NCBI GenBank assembly: GCA_013397075.1
Contig: VWZS01004466.1
Location: 186,001 to 250,000, forward strand
Reading direction: 5' to 3'
Source of the DNA: Rhabdornis inornatus
Lineage: Eukaryota > Chordata > Aves > Passeriformes > Rhabdornithidae
DNA length: 64,000 nt
Part shown: positions 32,830 through 46,351 of the stretch, one piece after another
Numbering within the stretch: the first letter of the stretch is position 1
Layout of the letters: every line of letters begins with the position of its first letter
Position numbers and translations under genes: made by a program
The notes under the pieces: generated by a model
What the model was told of the DNA's origin: nothing
The model's input: only the letters and a program-made list of their open reading frames with translations
Databases searched by the model: none

Positions 32830-35040
32830 AGTACCTGAAAGATACAGTTTTTCTACATAAGCAAGAAGAAATACAAAGAAAGGTGTAAGCACAAGGACAT
32901 GTTTTCCCTGTATGATGCACATCATCATGGTAACCTCCCTCCTTGCACAGTTACTTGAAGTTTCACAACTCTGGTTCAGACTAAATACCAATGACCTGAT
33001 TCATTCTTCCACTGAATTTCACTGTTAATAATTGTAAAAAGAACATTTAGTGCCATGACTCAGTAGGCAAAGTATCTCCTGCCCCTTCTGGCTGAAGTTT
33101 GCTGTGGCCCACACCCACCTCCAGCAAAGGCTGTCCATAAATGGCCCCATGGCTCCATAACCAGGCTCCTGACACTCACTTTTCCCAAGGATTAATGTCT
33201 GAGCTTCCAGGGGAATTTGTCATCAGTACCTGCAACAAAGAAAGCCCCTCCAGTTATGTTATGCTTTAAAATAGCACCCCCATACCTCTCAAAACTGAAG
33301 TCATCACAGACACATTGCAAATTCCCAATTTACAAGCTGCTGATCTTTTGGAGGAGGGCATTAAGACAAATACTGTGAGATCTGTGAGAGGTCACAAAGG
33401 AAAGCAAAGGTTTATTAGTAGGCCTGTATGTACAGCAGTTGACTGGAAATGTTCAGGGGGTCTGGAATTTAAAAATAAGAAATCCTCACATTACAACCAC
33501 TTTTGTAGCTCTGAGATCAAAATCACAGAAAATAAGATGAGAGACCACCTTGTTACCAAATCTTTAATTCCTGGGAGCCCCAGGTGGCCAGCATTACATA
33601 AAACTTCTATGAAAAATGCATGCCATTCCATGAATAACTTGCATGTATTATGTAAAATATTTATTGAAGACAAATGCCATTCCATGAATAGCTTGGATGC
33701 TGCTTACTTTGAATAACAGCATGTTCATCTACTGTAAATTAATTTCTGCCCAACAAAATTAGTTTTATCCCTCATTCTACCACCCTTTTCATTAGTAAAG
33801 TTTATGAACACATTTCTACTTCTAAACCCAGCTTTCATAAGAGCCCATACATGAAAAAGGACACTGAATGCAGCTCATTAGTTGCTCTTGAAAAAGGCTC
33901 AGGGGGAGGGGAAAGCAAATACAATAGAGAGAATAAAATATCTGTGATGAACCTCTAAACCTGGCCTATGCTTGGGAGACAACCATAGGCACATGAATTA
34001 AAGTTCAAGTCTATGTCCTACTGAGTTAGTCTTTACATTAGGGGACCATCCCTCAAGTGAGGTCCCATCTGGAGGTGTTTCTTAGCTATACTGAAGGGTT
34101 AGAGTTGTCTCAGCAACTTTAAAAATCTGGATCACTGGGTGTAAGAAAAAAATTAATTATTCCACCACTTTCCACACACAAGCTCTTTTCTGTAAGGCTG
34201 CTCTGCACAAAGATTTGGAGTTTACGACAGTATACACACACATACAGAATCTCTAACAGTATATCCTGGTATTGTATAATACCTAATGTAACAATATTGG
34301 ATAGTGTGTGCAATAAATTCATCTGCCTTTTTTATACAGAGTTAGTAAAACTACAGCTATGCATACACAAACTCCCTTTCCCTCTAACTGAACCAACAAG
34401 CTTTTTAGAGAAACCACATCATCTGCGTTTCCTGACTGCTGTTTCAGATTCTGACTTGCTCACGTTTTTCCCCTCTGGGCTTCTGTCTTCTCTGGTCTTA
34501 CAACTTCACTGCTTCTATTCCACACATCCCTTCCAGACGACAAACTGCAAAATCACAGGAGTGAAACTGCTGATTTTTTGAAACCACAGTTCTCAGAGAA
34601 ATTAGCCCATCCTCATCCTGAGCAAAGATTAACTGAGTATTAAAAAAAAATGGTAAAATATTACAAGTAATAACAATCTGAGAATAGATCATCAAACAAA
34701 GTAAGAAAAGCCCCTTTTTCAAATACTGAAGCAGCATTTCTAGGGCATGATTCACCTATTCCTAAGGTAGACACCTAAAACAGGTCAGAGCAATCACCAT
34801 CTAACAGTGTCCATTTCTCCCAAGAAGTTTCAAAATCAAAGACAGTTCAGAAGCTCTCTTTGATTTTAATACATATTTTCAGATTTGGGGATTAATTTCA
34901 CGGTGTAGTTTTGACAGGCTTGGGGACAGTGTTTTCCTCTAATTTCTGAAGGCAATACAGCTTTTTTTATCCCACTGTCAGTTGCCCATTAGGAACCAAG
35001 TGTCTCATTTCAATCAAATACAAGCATGTAGAGGAATCAG
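32830..35040. other. Gene-poor stretch
   Basis: Apart from the direct repeat at 33620 I see no element or exon. A-runs occur at 34146 and 34641. Confidence 0.45.
33620..33697. repeat. 54-bp period direct repeat
   Basis: ATGCCATTCCATGAATA at 33620-33636 recurs at 33674-33690, in both cases followed by (A/G)CTTG(C/G)ATG. It lies within a plus-strand open frame (33315-33716, 133 codons) with no known domain, so that frame is not called as a gene. Confidence 0.7.
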
Positions 35041-35058
35041 AGATGAGCAGGTACCTAT

Positions 35059-35128
35059 ATCCAGAGATCAGTGTTCCTACAGCCAGGGATTAATGCTCCT
35101 TTAGCCAGGGATCAGTGGCCAGGTTCAG
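35059..35128. repeat. Degenerate 22-bp tandem repeat, about 3 copies
   Basis: ATCCAGAGATCAGTGTTCCTAC, AGCCAGGGATTAATGCTCCTTT and AGCCAGGGATCAGTGGCCAGGT follow each other with a period of 22 bp. It is a small minisatellite with no coding meaning seen. Confidence 0.75.
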
Positions 35129-35659
35129 CAGAGAGCTCTTACTGGCATCCCCATGGGGAGGATCAGCAGGGGTAAACTGCCTTGTCCATGCTCTTTGGCA
35201 TTTTAAGCACTATCTTGTCCAGGCAGTAGGATAAAATACCTGATTTGGGGTCACTGAATCTGTTGGGAACATGAGAATGATATAAGGATAATTTGGGGGA
35301 GAAGGGTGTTGGGAAGAGTGTGAAATAAAAGACAGCAGAATGTGCCAATTTTATAATAAAGTATTAATTAGAATATTGGAATAATGAGCTCTCTAGATAC
35401 TCTTTGTGCTCTTTGGACTGGAAGGATTTGATGGTGTAACACTGCACGTGACCACGAATAGCTGAATCAAGGAGGCTATGTAACTGCAACTGATCCTGGA
35501 AGCTGCTGTTCCTAAAATGAAGGAGACGACTTACACCTGTTCTTTGGCAGCCCTTCCTCCTCAGGAGTTCCTGAAATCCTCTCACTCCTCAGAAGATAGG
35601 AACTTCCTCCCCCTAGGAGATTCTCCAAAGCAGATTACCAGAAATCAATCAGAAATTAA

Positions 35660-36048
35660 TTAACTTCTCCTATGAGGACAGGCCTAGAGTGTTGTTCAAC
35701 CCCAGCCTGGAGAAGAGACCTTATGTGGCCTTTCAATAGGCAGAGGGGTCTTAGAAGAAAGATGGAGACAATTTACAAGGACCTGGAGTGACAGGACAAG
35801 GGGGATGGCTTCAAACTGACGGGGTAGATTTAGATGAGGTATGAGGAAGAAATTATTTACTGTGAGGGTGGTGAGGCCCTGGCACAGAAGTTGTGGCTGC
35901 CCCATCCCTGGAAGTGTTCCAAGCCAGGTTGGATGGGGCTCTGAGCAACCTGGGATAGTGGAAGGCGTCCTTGCCCATGGCAGGGGGCTGGAATGAGATG
36001 AGCTTTAATGCCCTTTCCAACATAATCCATTCTCTGATTCTGTGATCG
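35660..36048 (+). mobile_element. CR1 LINE 3' fragment
   Basis: Contains CAACCCCAGCCTGGAGAAGAG, GGACCTGGAGTGACAGGACAAG, TGTGAGGGTGGTGAGGCCCTGGCACAG, a small deletion before AAGTTGTGGCTGCCCC, and the tail TTTCCAACATAATCCATTCTCTGATTCTGTGA. The minus-strand 188-codon frame running into it is a by-product. Confidence 0.9.
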
Positions 36049-36049
36049 G

Positions 36050-39000
36050 GGAGCCCCTGAGGAGAGAGCTGGTCACTCCTGAACCTGGGAATTGAGGACA
36101 AAGCCCTGAAGTCCCATGGGGACTGTTTTTCTGGCAGATGCACGAGGAGTGAGCTGCACATGCTGGTTCCTGTGCTCAGCAGGGCCTGGGGGCCTGGCAC
36201 CTGCTCCCAGCACCTGGCCCAGCAGGGCCCCCCACACCCACGCAGGAATCCTGGCCAACCCCACTGCAGGGAACCCCTGGGAACAGGGAAGGGGGTGCAG
36301 CAGCACACGGCTGGGGAGAAGCAAAGAAGCCACCACTGGCATGGGACACGGAACAGCACACAGCCAGGCTGGTGCAGGCTGTGTGTGGGAACACATCTGC
36401 AGCGATAAGAGGTTTGCAAAACAACCTCTGGGAAGAAACCAGGGAACTGGGTTTATTGAGTCTAGAGGAGAAGGCTGGAAATAGGGCAAGACATGATAGT
36501 GCAGTTGCAGTACACGAGAGGTTGTTATTAAGAGAGGCAGCAATTACGCTGCTGGAAGGACAGAAATAAGATCTAACCAAATTCATTTCCAGGAAAGAAA
36601 AGAAGACAGGAGAAAAGAACAAGAGTAGATGTTGCAAAACCCTTCTCTCCATAAGTCAGAGTTGGAAAAGACTGTCTGGGAGGCTGTGAAACCCCCAGCA
36701 CCAGAAGTTAACCAGACATCACCATGCTCTCTCAGTAGAGAATGGACTGCCAAGCTATCCCCCAAGATAGCCTTTGGAAAGCAAAAATTCATCTACCCTT
36801 TTCAAAAATAAACTAAAAACCATCCATGCATGTCATATGGATCATTAAATAGATGGGTGATGAGTAAAAAGTTTCACATTTGGATAACAAAGCTACTATA
36901 GATTTACAAATCCTGATTTCAATGCAGGCATTTAAATTTGAAATATTATTTGGATAGAAAACTTTGATCTTTCTTCTCAAAGAAACCTGCAGTTGTTGAG
37001 CAGGTAAATGCTGCCAAGACCTTTTAGTGCTATTTCTGTCACATGGCAGCTCCTTCCTGCAACCAACCTTTCTCTGTTATCTCCTGCTCCCATGTAGAGA
37101 AGCAGCAGCCACTTGATATTCTGTGGAGCACTTCTACTCCTGTTGAAATGTCTGTGGGCCGGGCCAGCCTCACAGCAAGATCATAGAGTCATTATCTGCA
37201 CCATCTGATGATATAGGGCCGTAAGATACCTCAGGCACTGGAAGAAAACCCAGACCATATGTTCCTTTTGGGATCCACCACAGCAAATACTCCCAAGACA
37301 GAGGTATTCTGGGCTTCCCGGTCCATCAGGAGTAATTAAGGCCACCAGGACATCTTATGGTAATGCATTATCTAAAGGACATGGAGTTAGGGGGCTTTTG
37401 AGTTGATGAATGGGCATCTAAGCTGAAACAATCTAGGCTGAGTCCCATAGGACATGTGGAAAGGGTTTTGACAGGAATTGACCTGACTCAGGATCAGCTG
37501 GTTGACCCAGGAGAAAAGCCTGATCTGTTTGCTCCTAGTGAGAAGGGCTGGAGCCAGGATTTACCCCTTCCTTACTCAGCATCAATGAAAGCAGCTCGGC
37601 AGGAAACCAGCCCCTGAATGAAACGTACTCACTGTGAGACCTGCCAGGAAGGCAGTCCAGCATCAGAGCTGGGATAAAAGCAAAGATATCCAAGCCACTG
37701 CTGGGAATCCTGCAGGGAATATGAGGCACAACCCCCAGAATTACAGAGAACAATGTGACAATGCTCCAGGGCACAGGGGTAGCAGGGGTTGGATGTGAGT
37801 ACCCTACTAAGATGATGGGCCTCATACGGTTTTTCTGAGAATCACTGACAAGGGAGGGGGAGGTCCTGGCAATGGAACACCAAACATCTACTTACAGTTG
37901 TGACAAAGTTAAAACAACCTTTTGGTCTTTGTTTCTTTATTCTCTGACTCCTTGGGGACTTCAACTCACATGTCTCAGGTGGTGTGAAAACATCAGAAGA
38001 GGAAAAAAAGAGTCTGTGGCAATGCATGTTGACCACAGGACAAGGATGTGGCCCTACCACAGCCACTTTACACCCTGAGCCTCCACAGTAATGCAGCAAG
38101 TTTTTTGCTGAAACCCCACTCTTTTTATAGGGTCATTCTGCTTTTATGTTTTATTTGCAGGATTATTTTTGTGCTGTTCTTAACTAAATGCAAAGAAAAC
38201 TAAAAATACCACACAGTGTCAATCACAAAAAAAGGCCCTTTTTGTGTGTTAAGAACAAAAGCTCATTTCATGAAAAATGTGCCTTTGCTCAAAGGAAACA
38301 ATCCTGCTTCAGTCTGCCCTTCCAACAGCATCAGAAGTCCAAACAAACAATGCTTCCCCACCCAGTGTCTATGACTGTATATCTGTGTAAGCTCACATCC
38401 ATCTTTATAATCCATCCTATGGGAAAGGCTGCTTTTTCCAGAACTGAGGGGAATGAGTGGCACGGAATCCTATCTCAGTATAAAACAGGCCAATATCATG
38501 GAGGTAATTCGGGAATCTGTGCTCATTTTTCTATTATGAGATTGGTTATCTAATTAAAGGACTCATGTTACGTAAGTTTAGGGCCTTCAGGAAAGCCACC
38601 ATGGGTGGCTAAAATCCCAGGCATTTTATTTTTTAAAAAGGGAAAACTACAATAAAATGGTGGATGTTTCTTGAACACTCTGACAGAAAGCCTTAACAGC
38701 AATCCGGTGCCCAGTCCTAACAAAAACTACCTGAGGGTGGAAAAGGGAAGCTGCTCTCTAAACCTGCTGGTGTGACAACAACCAACATAGAGGAGCAGGT
38801 ACAGCAAACAGAATAGTGTTTGGGCTCATGTTCTCTCACCTGGATGCAGCCAGGAATCAGTGTCAGGAACAGCTTCCCATGAGGGGGCACTACACTATCA
38901 CACATCCAGGCTCAGAGATCTCCACCTCCAGGACTTGTGCAAAGACACTGAACAGAGAGGGAAGCACATTTCAGCTTTGTTTATGCTCCTCTGCAAAAAC

Positions 39001-42000
39001 TAAGATGATGAAAAATTAGTTTGTCTCGTTAAAAGCTACACTACTATGTGTAATTCTGTCCACCAAGAGAACCAAAACAAAAATCCCAAACACTACATCT
39101 GGAATGCAGGGAGAAATGGGGATTTCTGAACTTTTAAGTGCTTGATTTCACAGCTACTGAAGAAGACCTTAATATAAACTAAGGACTTCTGCGTGCAATT
39201 TTTTACTGAACGGGGTTATTGGAGAATGGGACAGATTCATTTGTGGGCTGGATTTTGTGTCTAAACAAGAGGAAGGAAAGTGAAGGGCGGGCCTGAGTCA
39301 TTAATACTGACCTACACCACAAGCAACAACACTTAAACGGAGATTATCGTGTGAGGATCTCAGCTGGGAAGAAGCGACTTCCTGGCACAGTGGTTTCCGA
39401 GTGCAGTGGGATGGGCAGGAGGGGGGCTGGGGCAGAGGCAGCTGTTCTGAGCACAGAGGAAAGCTGCTGAGTGTCATCCTCCCACCTGGCTGCACACACT
39501 CGGGTCCTGCAGCTGCCTGCATGGGGAAAAGCCTGCATACCTGCAGCTCCTACACAGCCACATCCCCCCTTTCAGCTGGAACCAGAGGAATATTTGGCAA
39601 GCCCCTTGAAGGCAGCATGCTGCTTTCATTTCTGCTCTCTGTGCTCAGTTTTGTAGAGGTCCCAACTATTTCAGCAGGTCTGGACTAGAATGAGAGTACC
39701 TGTGCAGTAGTGTGACTTCGTCCATATTCCACCTTTCCCTTACAGTAATTTATTTCTAGAGTTCATAGCTGGAGCAGAAAGCCTGAAGAAATGACCACAG
39801 GGTAAGTGGCCTTCTGAATCTGAACGAAACAGAAAGGCAGAATGAAGTGTCCCAGATGTTCTGGTAGGGAATTGATTGGTTTGTTCAGAATAATTTCTAC
39901 AGAAGCCTTTGAGTGTCACCCACCCCCAGCCCAACTTAAGTTATTGCCATCAACACCTATATATAAAAGTACAGAGGAAGACTCTGATGAAGTTCTTGCT
40001 TTAGCATTTCCAAATGGAGTGGAAGTATTTTAAGAGTCCAAGTAACGTTCTCCAGGACTTCTCAAAGGGCAAAAGCAGACAATGCTCATTATCCCAGATC
40101 CTCTCTCTTGAGGCTTTTTCTCACTGCTAAGGAAGGAAGGGAAACATCAGTGTGTGAGGTACAAGTAAAAAAGCCAAGAGGCCTCAGTTCCGGATTACCT
40201 CCTTCAAAATGTGTGTTCACAGAGCGAACTAACATTCTTCAATTGGTTCTTCACACTGTTAATAACCAAACCAGCCTCCAATGGGTCACTATCAACTCCC
40301 AGGGGAGTACTCACAGAGAAAACTCCTCTTTGAGTTTTTCCTCTCCAGGTCAAACTACGACAAGGGCAAAGCTGAGACTCCAATCGAGCAATCACCTGCA
40401 CATGGATGTGAAAGGTAGCATGGGCTGTGCAATAATTAACTGCAGCATAAGGGCTCTGATTCAGATTTGCACAAGGATTTAGCTGCAACAGAAGAATCAC
40501 AGAAGAATTTGGGGGAAAATCCAGCTTTTTGCAGAGTTCAGAATCCCACAACACAGAAATGGAAAGCGCCACAGAAACCAAGAGCTGCCTCCCACAGGCT
40601 CCCTGGGAGCTGCAACTGGGAATTTCAGTCTGGAAAAGGCACCTGCCAGGAACAAGCAACTCAGGGTATCCTTTGCATGGAGCATCTAAGGGTGGAAAAA
40701 GGATAAGCCCAAAGATTTCCTTGAAATTGTAACTGAGCTTGGAATTGCCTATATTGACTGCTATAAAAGAACACCTGTTTGGAAATGTTTGCATGAGCGG
40801 TTCTCATTAAGATTTTCCAAAATTTGTGTGTGCTATTTCTGGATATATCAATGCTGTGATCCTGGATTATCAAAAATTAAAACTCTGGATGATGGAGAAA
40901 AGGCAAAGCCCACTAAAAGCTTTCCTATCTTCTTATTTGTCTGATTACTCATTCCCCCAGTACATGTTATTTTCTCCAAAACGTCTTTCTGTCCTTTTGG
41001 AGGCATCTTAATAGTATGAAGCACTGGGGTTTTTCAACCTGCTTTTATTTTTTGGATCCTTGTTTACAGGTATTACCTTGTGTTTCCTGGGTATCTTTGG
41101 TGGATCCTCCTCAGGTAAAACCTCCTGATATGTGTGGACTCCAGGCCAGAAATTACTGCAGTAACTTTATTCAGTAAAAGACACTGCTGACATTCAGTAT
41201 AAAGTACCAAAAAAATACCCTCATTAATGTTCTTGGTCATAAACCACCCTTTCCCTGCACTATATATTTTCAAAAAAAAACCCCTTAAAATTCAAGTTTG
41301 TATTATTTACCGACATGGACACTTCCATATAAATCTCCATATATTAATCAGGTGAGAATAGGGCTTAAAAAAGCCATATATTCAACAGGAAGAAAAGAAT
41401 GGGATGTTATGCATTATATGTATATCATATGTAATTTTTGCAAATTTGGCTGGGGGAAATCCTCCTAAAAATGTAAGAGCTTACTACTGTTCCACTGAGA
41501 ATTCCATCATTGAGTTGCCAAATGCTACTGGGGAGCAGGAGATAGGTTGCTTTAACTACAGTATGTATCATTAAAGGTTGGGTAATTGCTTCTGAGAATA
41601 TAACCCCTTTAGTATAGCTTTTTCCAATATTTATTCAAAGAAGCTTCTTGCTTGTGAAAGGAATCCACATTTTATTAATCCCAAATAAAAGGATTTTAAT
41701 GGGATTGAACTAACTTTTAAGCTATTTCCTTCTGTCTTTTGAAAAACAGTATATAAGCAAATAGATGTGAAGTTTTGAGGCATGTTTTGCTGCAGTTGAT
41801 CATGTGAAATCTTGAGCAGGAGATACACTGTAGATTTCTTTCTTCTTTGGTTTGTAGCTATGCTTTGAGCAGTAGTTTGTCTTGCCTTCAGCCCAGCTGA
41901 TGTTTTTTACACCCTCAGCTAAACTAAAGTAACATCTCAGGTGATCTTGCCTACTTTTGCTGTTTGAAACTGGCCATTCCTACCCTCAATTCCATCAAAA

Positions 42001-45000
42001 TCAGAGAAGGTCAACAAAACCAATATTTGCATGTGTGCAGCCCACACCTTTCTGAAGCTGTGACATGAGCAGTCATTTTCTTTGACATCAGTCTGGATTG
42101 CAGCTGTAAACTGAGCTGGGAAAGCCCATCAGCCTCCCCCAGGCCAACATCCACAAGTTCAGAAGCACCTCATCCCTTTTAGAACAGGCAGGAGCTTATA
42201 ATCAAGTGAACTGTTGGGCAGTGTCAGGCTACAGGATGTGTGCAAATAAAAACATTCTTTTACCACCTTTTGTAGCTGACAGGCAGGGACTCTCCAGACC
42301 ATCCCTTACTCTCATGCCCCTAACAGTAGCCTTTGTCTCAAGTCCATTTGTTTAAATTTTCCTGGCAGACCCTGTTAAAAAAGGGGAATTTAGCTGTGTA
42401 GGACAATGGCCTGACTTGCACATCAGGCCAGGCACTGCAATTACTTTGGAAAAAATTTGTACAACACACTAAATGGGCCATTCATACTTAATCCATCCAA
42501 TGTAGACTTTCACTGTAACTGGTACGTAATTCATCATGACAAAAAACTATCCCTCCGTGGCTCATATGCAGGTATCCATTTGTACAAAAATCTTACTGCT
42601 TTTTTGTATGGAAAAATCCTGGATGAAGTTGAATGAAGATTATAAAGACACATAATTTGGGTGGATTATTTTGCTCCTGGTTTTACTCCATAAGAGCAAA
42701 CACAGCATTGTATCTAGGTCACTTGTTGGCTGCAGGCTATTTGGAATTCCCGGGAGAAGGCACTTGAGAAGGAAATAGGGGAAGCCCATTTTGGTCTGCT
42801 CTTGTCCTGGGATGTTCATGTTCTTTGACAATATGGGTTTTGTCTCAGAGCTACTGTTATTAACTCAGGTTGTGTCAGCAATGTGGATTTATAACTAGTT
42901 TCACATAGAAAAGCATTTCTAGCCATATCACCCGAAGGAATTTCCCAGCTCTGTATTTTCCTAAACTTTTCTGTCACAGCCACCTGGAACATCTTGAAGA
43001 AATTTCAGGAAAGATCCCAGAAATCAGTATTTGTCTCTGTGAACCCATAGTTTCTTGGATACCTGGGATAAATGATGCCTCTCCCAGACAACAGCAGCAG
43101 TTCACCCTTGTAACTGCATCCACAACTGGCACTGAAGCAGATTCTCAGACTGAGACAGACCCAAGCTCACTCCCACAAATGAAGAACTTCCTGTAAACAA
43201 ACCAAGAAACAAAAGCTAAAAATAGTCCTCCTCCCTAGCTGCTCTCATGTGGGGAAATCAGAGCATGAGATACACCTCAATCTGAAGCAGGGAAGCTCCA
43301 TCCCGTATCTTTGAGGGATGATTTGCACACTTAAAACAACATAACACCCCACTGCATCCTTTCTGCCCTACGAGACTGAATCCAAAGGTATGGCTATAGG
43401 GATAAACAACCTCTATCAATAACACAGCTGCATTCAAGATTTAAAAAAAAAAAACAAAACATACTGTGCAACTGTGACACTTTTTCCTCTCTTACCTCAG
43501 CACCTGCTGTAGCTCAAGAAGGTGCTGGCACAAAAGCAACAAGAGCACTGGCAATACCAAAGCTGAGCTGAGGCCAGGGGAGGGTCTACACTTTTCTCAG
43601 CCTGCTGCAATGAAAATGCAGTGCTGGAGGCTGGAACTGTGTTCCCTGCTGAAGGAAAGCTGTAAACAAGGGGCAGGAAAGGAGACACTGGGTTTCAGAA
43701 GGGCCGCTACCGCTGGATGTTCACAGCGAGCCTTGGAGGAAATGAAGGAAACGGCCGGGACTGACTCACCGGGGATGGGTGTTTTACTTGCTGCTTGTGT
43801 AAACTTACTGTGCTGCAGCTTCCAAGCTCTCTGTTCTGCTCCCTTACATTACTGCCAGGGTTTTTCATGCCATATGCACAGGTTTGCATCTGCTTGGAGT
43901 AAAGGCACAGCTGCTGAACACATCTAGGGAAGCAAACTGGCTTTCCAAGGAGGGCTCAAACAAATGATTTTAGTTTTAAGAAGCCCCTAAACAACTCTCC
44001 TCCTCTGCAGTACCTGTGATATGTCAGCAGCTGAACCAAGTTACTGTTCTGTCCTGCTGCCTGCCTGGGTTTTGGCATGCCCAGCTGTGTGCTCTATGCA
44101 TAGAACTAAGCCCAGAATAGCGCCTGGGCAGAGCAGAGAGGATGTGACAGCACAGGACTTGAGCAGGACGGGATGTTTACGAGGAGGATGTCGGAGTGGG
44201 AGGTTAATGTCCCAACTGCCCCTCAGCCCCATGATAGCACAAGGCACTGCAGGAAGCAGGAGCACTTCAGGGTACAGGACCCTGTTCTTGGTGCTGTTGG
44301 GCCTCTTTGCAGGGAAGGGACATACCAGGGATACACATCCAGGGATATATATATATCCCATATATATATATATATATATATGTATGTCTACACCCCAAGG
44401 AGGTATGTCCTTAATGGGAAAGGGGTGCACCAGGCACTCAGCTGCTGCAGCCTAGAGTTTGGTGGGCTAAGAGACTCTACAGCCCAATCTACCTGGGATA
44501 CTCACAGCATGGGACAGCCCTTCTCCTGCTCACGCTGTGCTGGGTTCCAGATGTGTTCAGGCACTCCAACTCTCTGTGCAGCAGGCAGAGAAAACAAGGT
44601 AGCTCACGGTATGATTCACAAAACCAAAGAGAAAACTGCTTCTGCAGCTGCTAGAGGTGCCAAGGACAGGGGGAGAGGTTAAGCCCACCTCAGACAACAA
44701 GTTGCCCTTTTCTGGATAGAAGAGGAGCAGTTTTCCAGTCAGGATGACCAACTCCAACCCGCTGCCAGCTGCTAGGAACTTAGAAAACGCAGTGGGAAGA
44801 TGCACTGGCTATTTATATAATGTCCCAGAGGTCTGACACCAAACTAAGAGAGACATGATCCAGAGTCAGCTTCCGGGAATTTGAAGCATCCCTTTCCTCG
44901 CTGCTGACTGTAAATGCAGTGATGTGGAATGGGAATCTCAGCTGCAGGAGCTGATCCACTCTGCTGAAAAAAGGCACCCACACAAACGAATGAAAGGAGT

Positions 45001-45875
45001 AATTGAATCAGAAGGCAGAAGCAGGCACAAGGATGATTCTGTAGCTGCCTGGGGAGAGTTCTCAGTGTGCCACTTCTGAGGGGAGTTTTCCTGCCTGGGA
45101 GACTCTACACAGGTCTCACAGGCAAGGGAGGACTCAGGATTGCCTGGGTGTGGGCTGCAGAGTTTCTCTGGTGGTTGAGCCAAGCTCCTTCTTTCTCTTT
45201 TGCTGAAATCTTCAGAGCACATCCTGGAGGATATACACCTGCAAGCCTCAGGAAATGATTATGAGAAAAAAACAGATTTAGCAAAGAAACAACTCTGGAT
45301 ATCAATTTGAAGAGACAGAATATATAATATATAATGCCTTCCTCAGCCACCTAAGATAATGCTTTGCACACTTTGCAATTTTGGTGAGCAAAGATTTATA
45401 TAATATGCCATGGCAAAGTGCACCCTCACATAAATCCTGTATCCCTATAAGCACCTGTGTACCTACATGAGACGGAACACTCAGGAATTGTAGATGTGGA
45501 TTCAGCTTTTTAATGCAGCCTACAGAGTTTTTCTACCCACATCCCGGTCAGTTTCTTCAGAATTCAGGTGCTTCATTAATTTACATTTATTTGATGATCT
45601 TGGATGCAATCCTGCCTGGGATCCTGTAATCCTATAAAGCCTACAACAACTCAACACTTGTCCTTGAACCTCCAGCTGCCTGCTGGGAGGAAACACAAAG
45701 GGCTCACACACATGAAGTTAAGGAGTGGGAAAACAAGCGATTCGGTAATGAAGGAAGCTTAAGAAATAAGAAGCACCTCCGATTCTTAAGCTAGTCCAGA
45801 CACCTGGGCTGGTGGGTCAGGTGCACTCCAGAGGCAAAGCAAACAAATACTGTGTCCAAATCTGAGAGGGACAGA
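36050..45875. other. Long gene-poor stretch
   Basis: Long frames at 36073-36652 (both strands) and 40204-40794 (-) are unrecognised. Possible splice sites exist, for example a minus-strand CTGCAG acceptor at 37710 and a CACA|GTGAGT donor at 37633, but they enclose an unrecognised 77-bp segment. An A-run lies at 43442-43454. Confidence 0.45.
44342..44384. repeat. (AT)n microsatellite with a palindromic left end
   Basis: GGGATATATATATATCCC (44342-44359) is a perfect palindrome and runs into about 22 bp of alternating AT. Such tracts are length-variable and can extrude as cruciforms. Confidence 0.9.
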
Positions 45876-45881
45876 GTTACT

Positions 45882-46308
45882 ACAGAATCACAGAATGTCT
45901 GTAACTGAAAGGGACCCAAAACGACCATCCAGTCCAACTCCTGGCCCTGCACAGACACCCTAACAATCCCACCCTGTGCCCGAGAGCATTGTCCAAACAC
46001 TCCTGGAGCTCTGGCAGCCTTGGGGCTGTGCCCATTCCCTGGGGAGCCTGTTCAGTGCCCAACACCCTCTGGGGGAAGAACCTTTCCCTGATATCCACCC
46101 TAACCCTGCCCTGACACAGCTCCAGCCATTCCCTGGGTCCTGTCCCTGGTCACACACAGCAGAGCTCAGAGCCTTCCCCTCCTCCTTCCCTCGTGAGGAA
46201 GCTGCAGAACTGCTGTGAGCTCTGACCTCAGTCTTCTCCAAGCTGAACAAACCGAGCGACTTCAGCCACTCCTCGTGTGGCATTCCCTCTGCGACCTTCA
46301 CCCATATT
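45882..46308 (-). mobile_element. CR1 LINE 3' fragment, minus orientation
   Basis: Plus-strand text AGAATCACAGAATGTCTGTAACTGAAAGGGACC, CCATCCAGTCCAACTCCTGGC, CCTTTCCCTGATATCCACCCTAACC and CAGTCTTCTCCAAGCTGAACAAACC is the reverse complement of a CR1 3' region. It lies about 45 bp from the CpG island. Confidence 0.9.
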
Positions 46309-46351
46309 CTTACTACTGAATTAAAGGAAAAAAAAAAATTAAGGAAAATAC

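Noticed and set aside
35853..36652. Overlapping 122-188-codon frames on both strands
   Set aside because: They run into a CR1 copy or through GC-rich text open on both strands. No family resemblance.
37633..37709. Possible 77-bp minus-strand exon between a CTGCAG acceptor and a CACA|GTGAGT donor
   Set aside because: Splice-like words occur by chance at this rate; the peptide is unrecognised and no partner exon was found.
40204..40794. 196-codon open frame on the minus strand
   Set aside because: No recognisable domain, opposing frames on the plus strand are also open in parts, and no splice or promoter context. Treated as chance.
44021..44682. 129-169-codon frames across the AT microsatellite
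   Set aside because: They read through a dinucleotide repeat (Tyr/Ile runs) and overlap on both strands.
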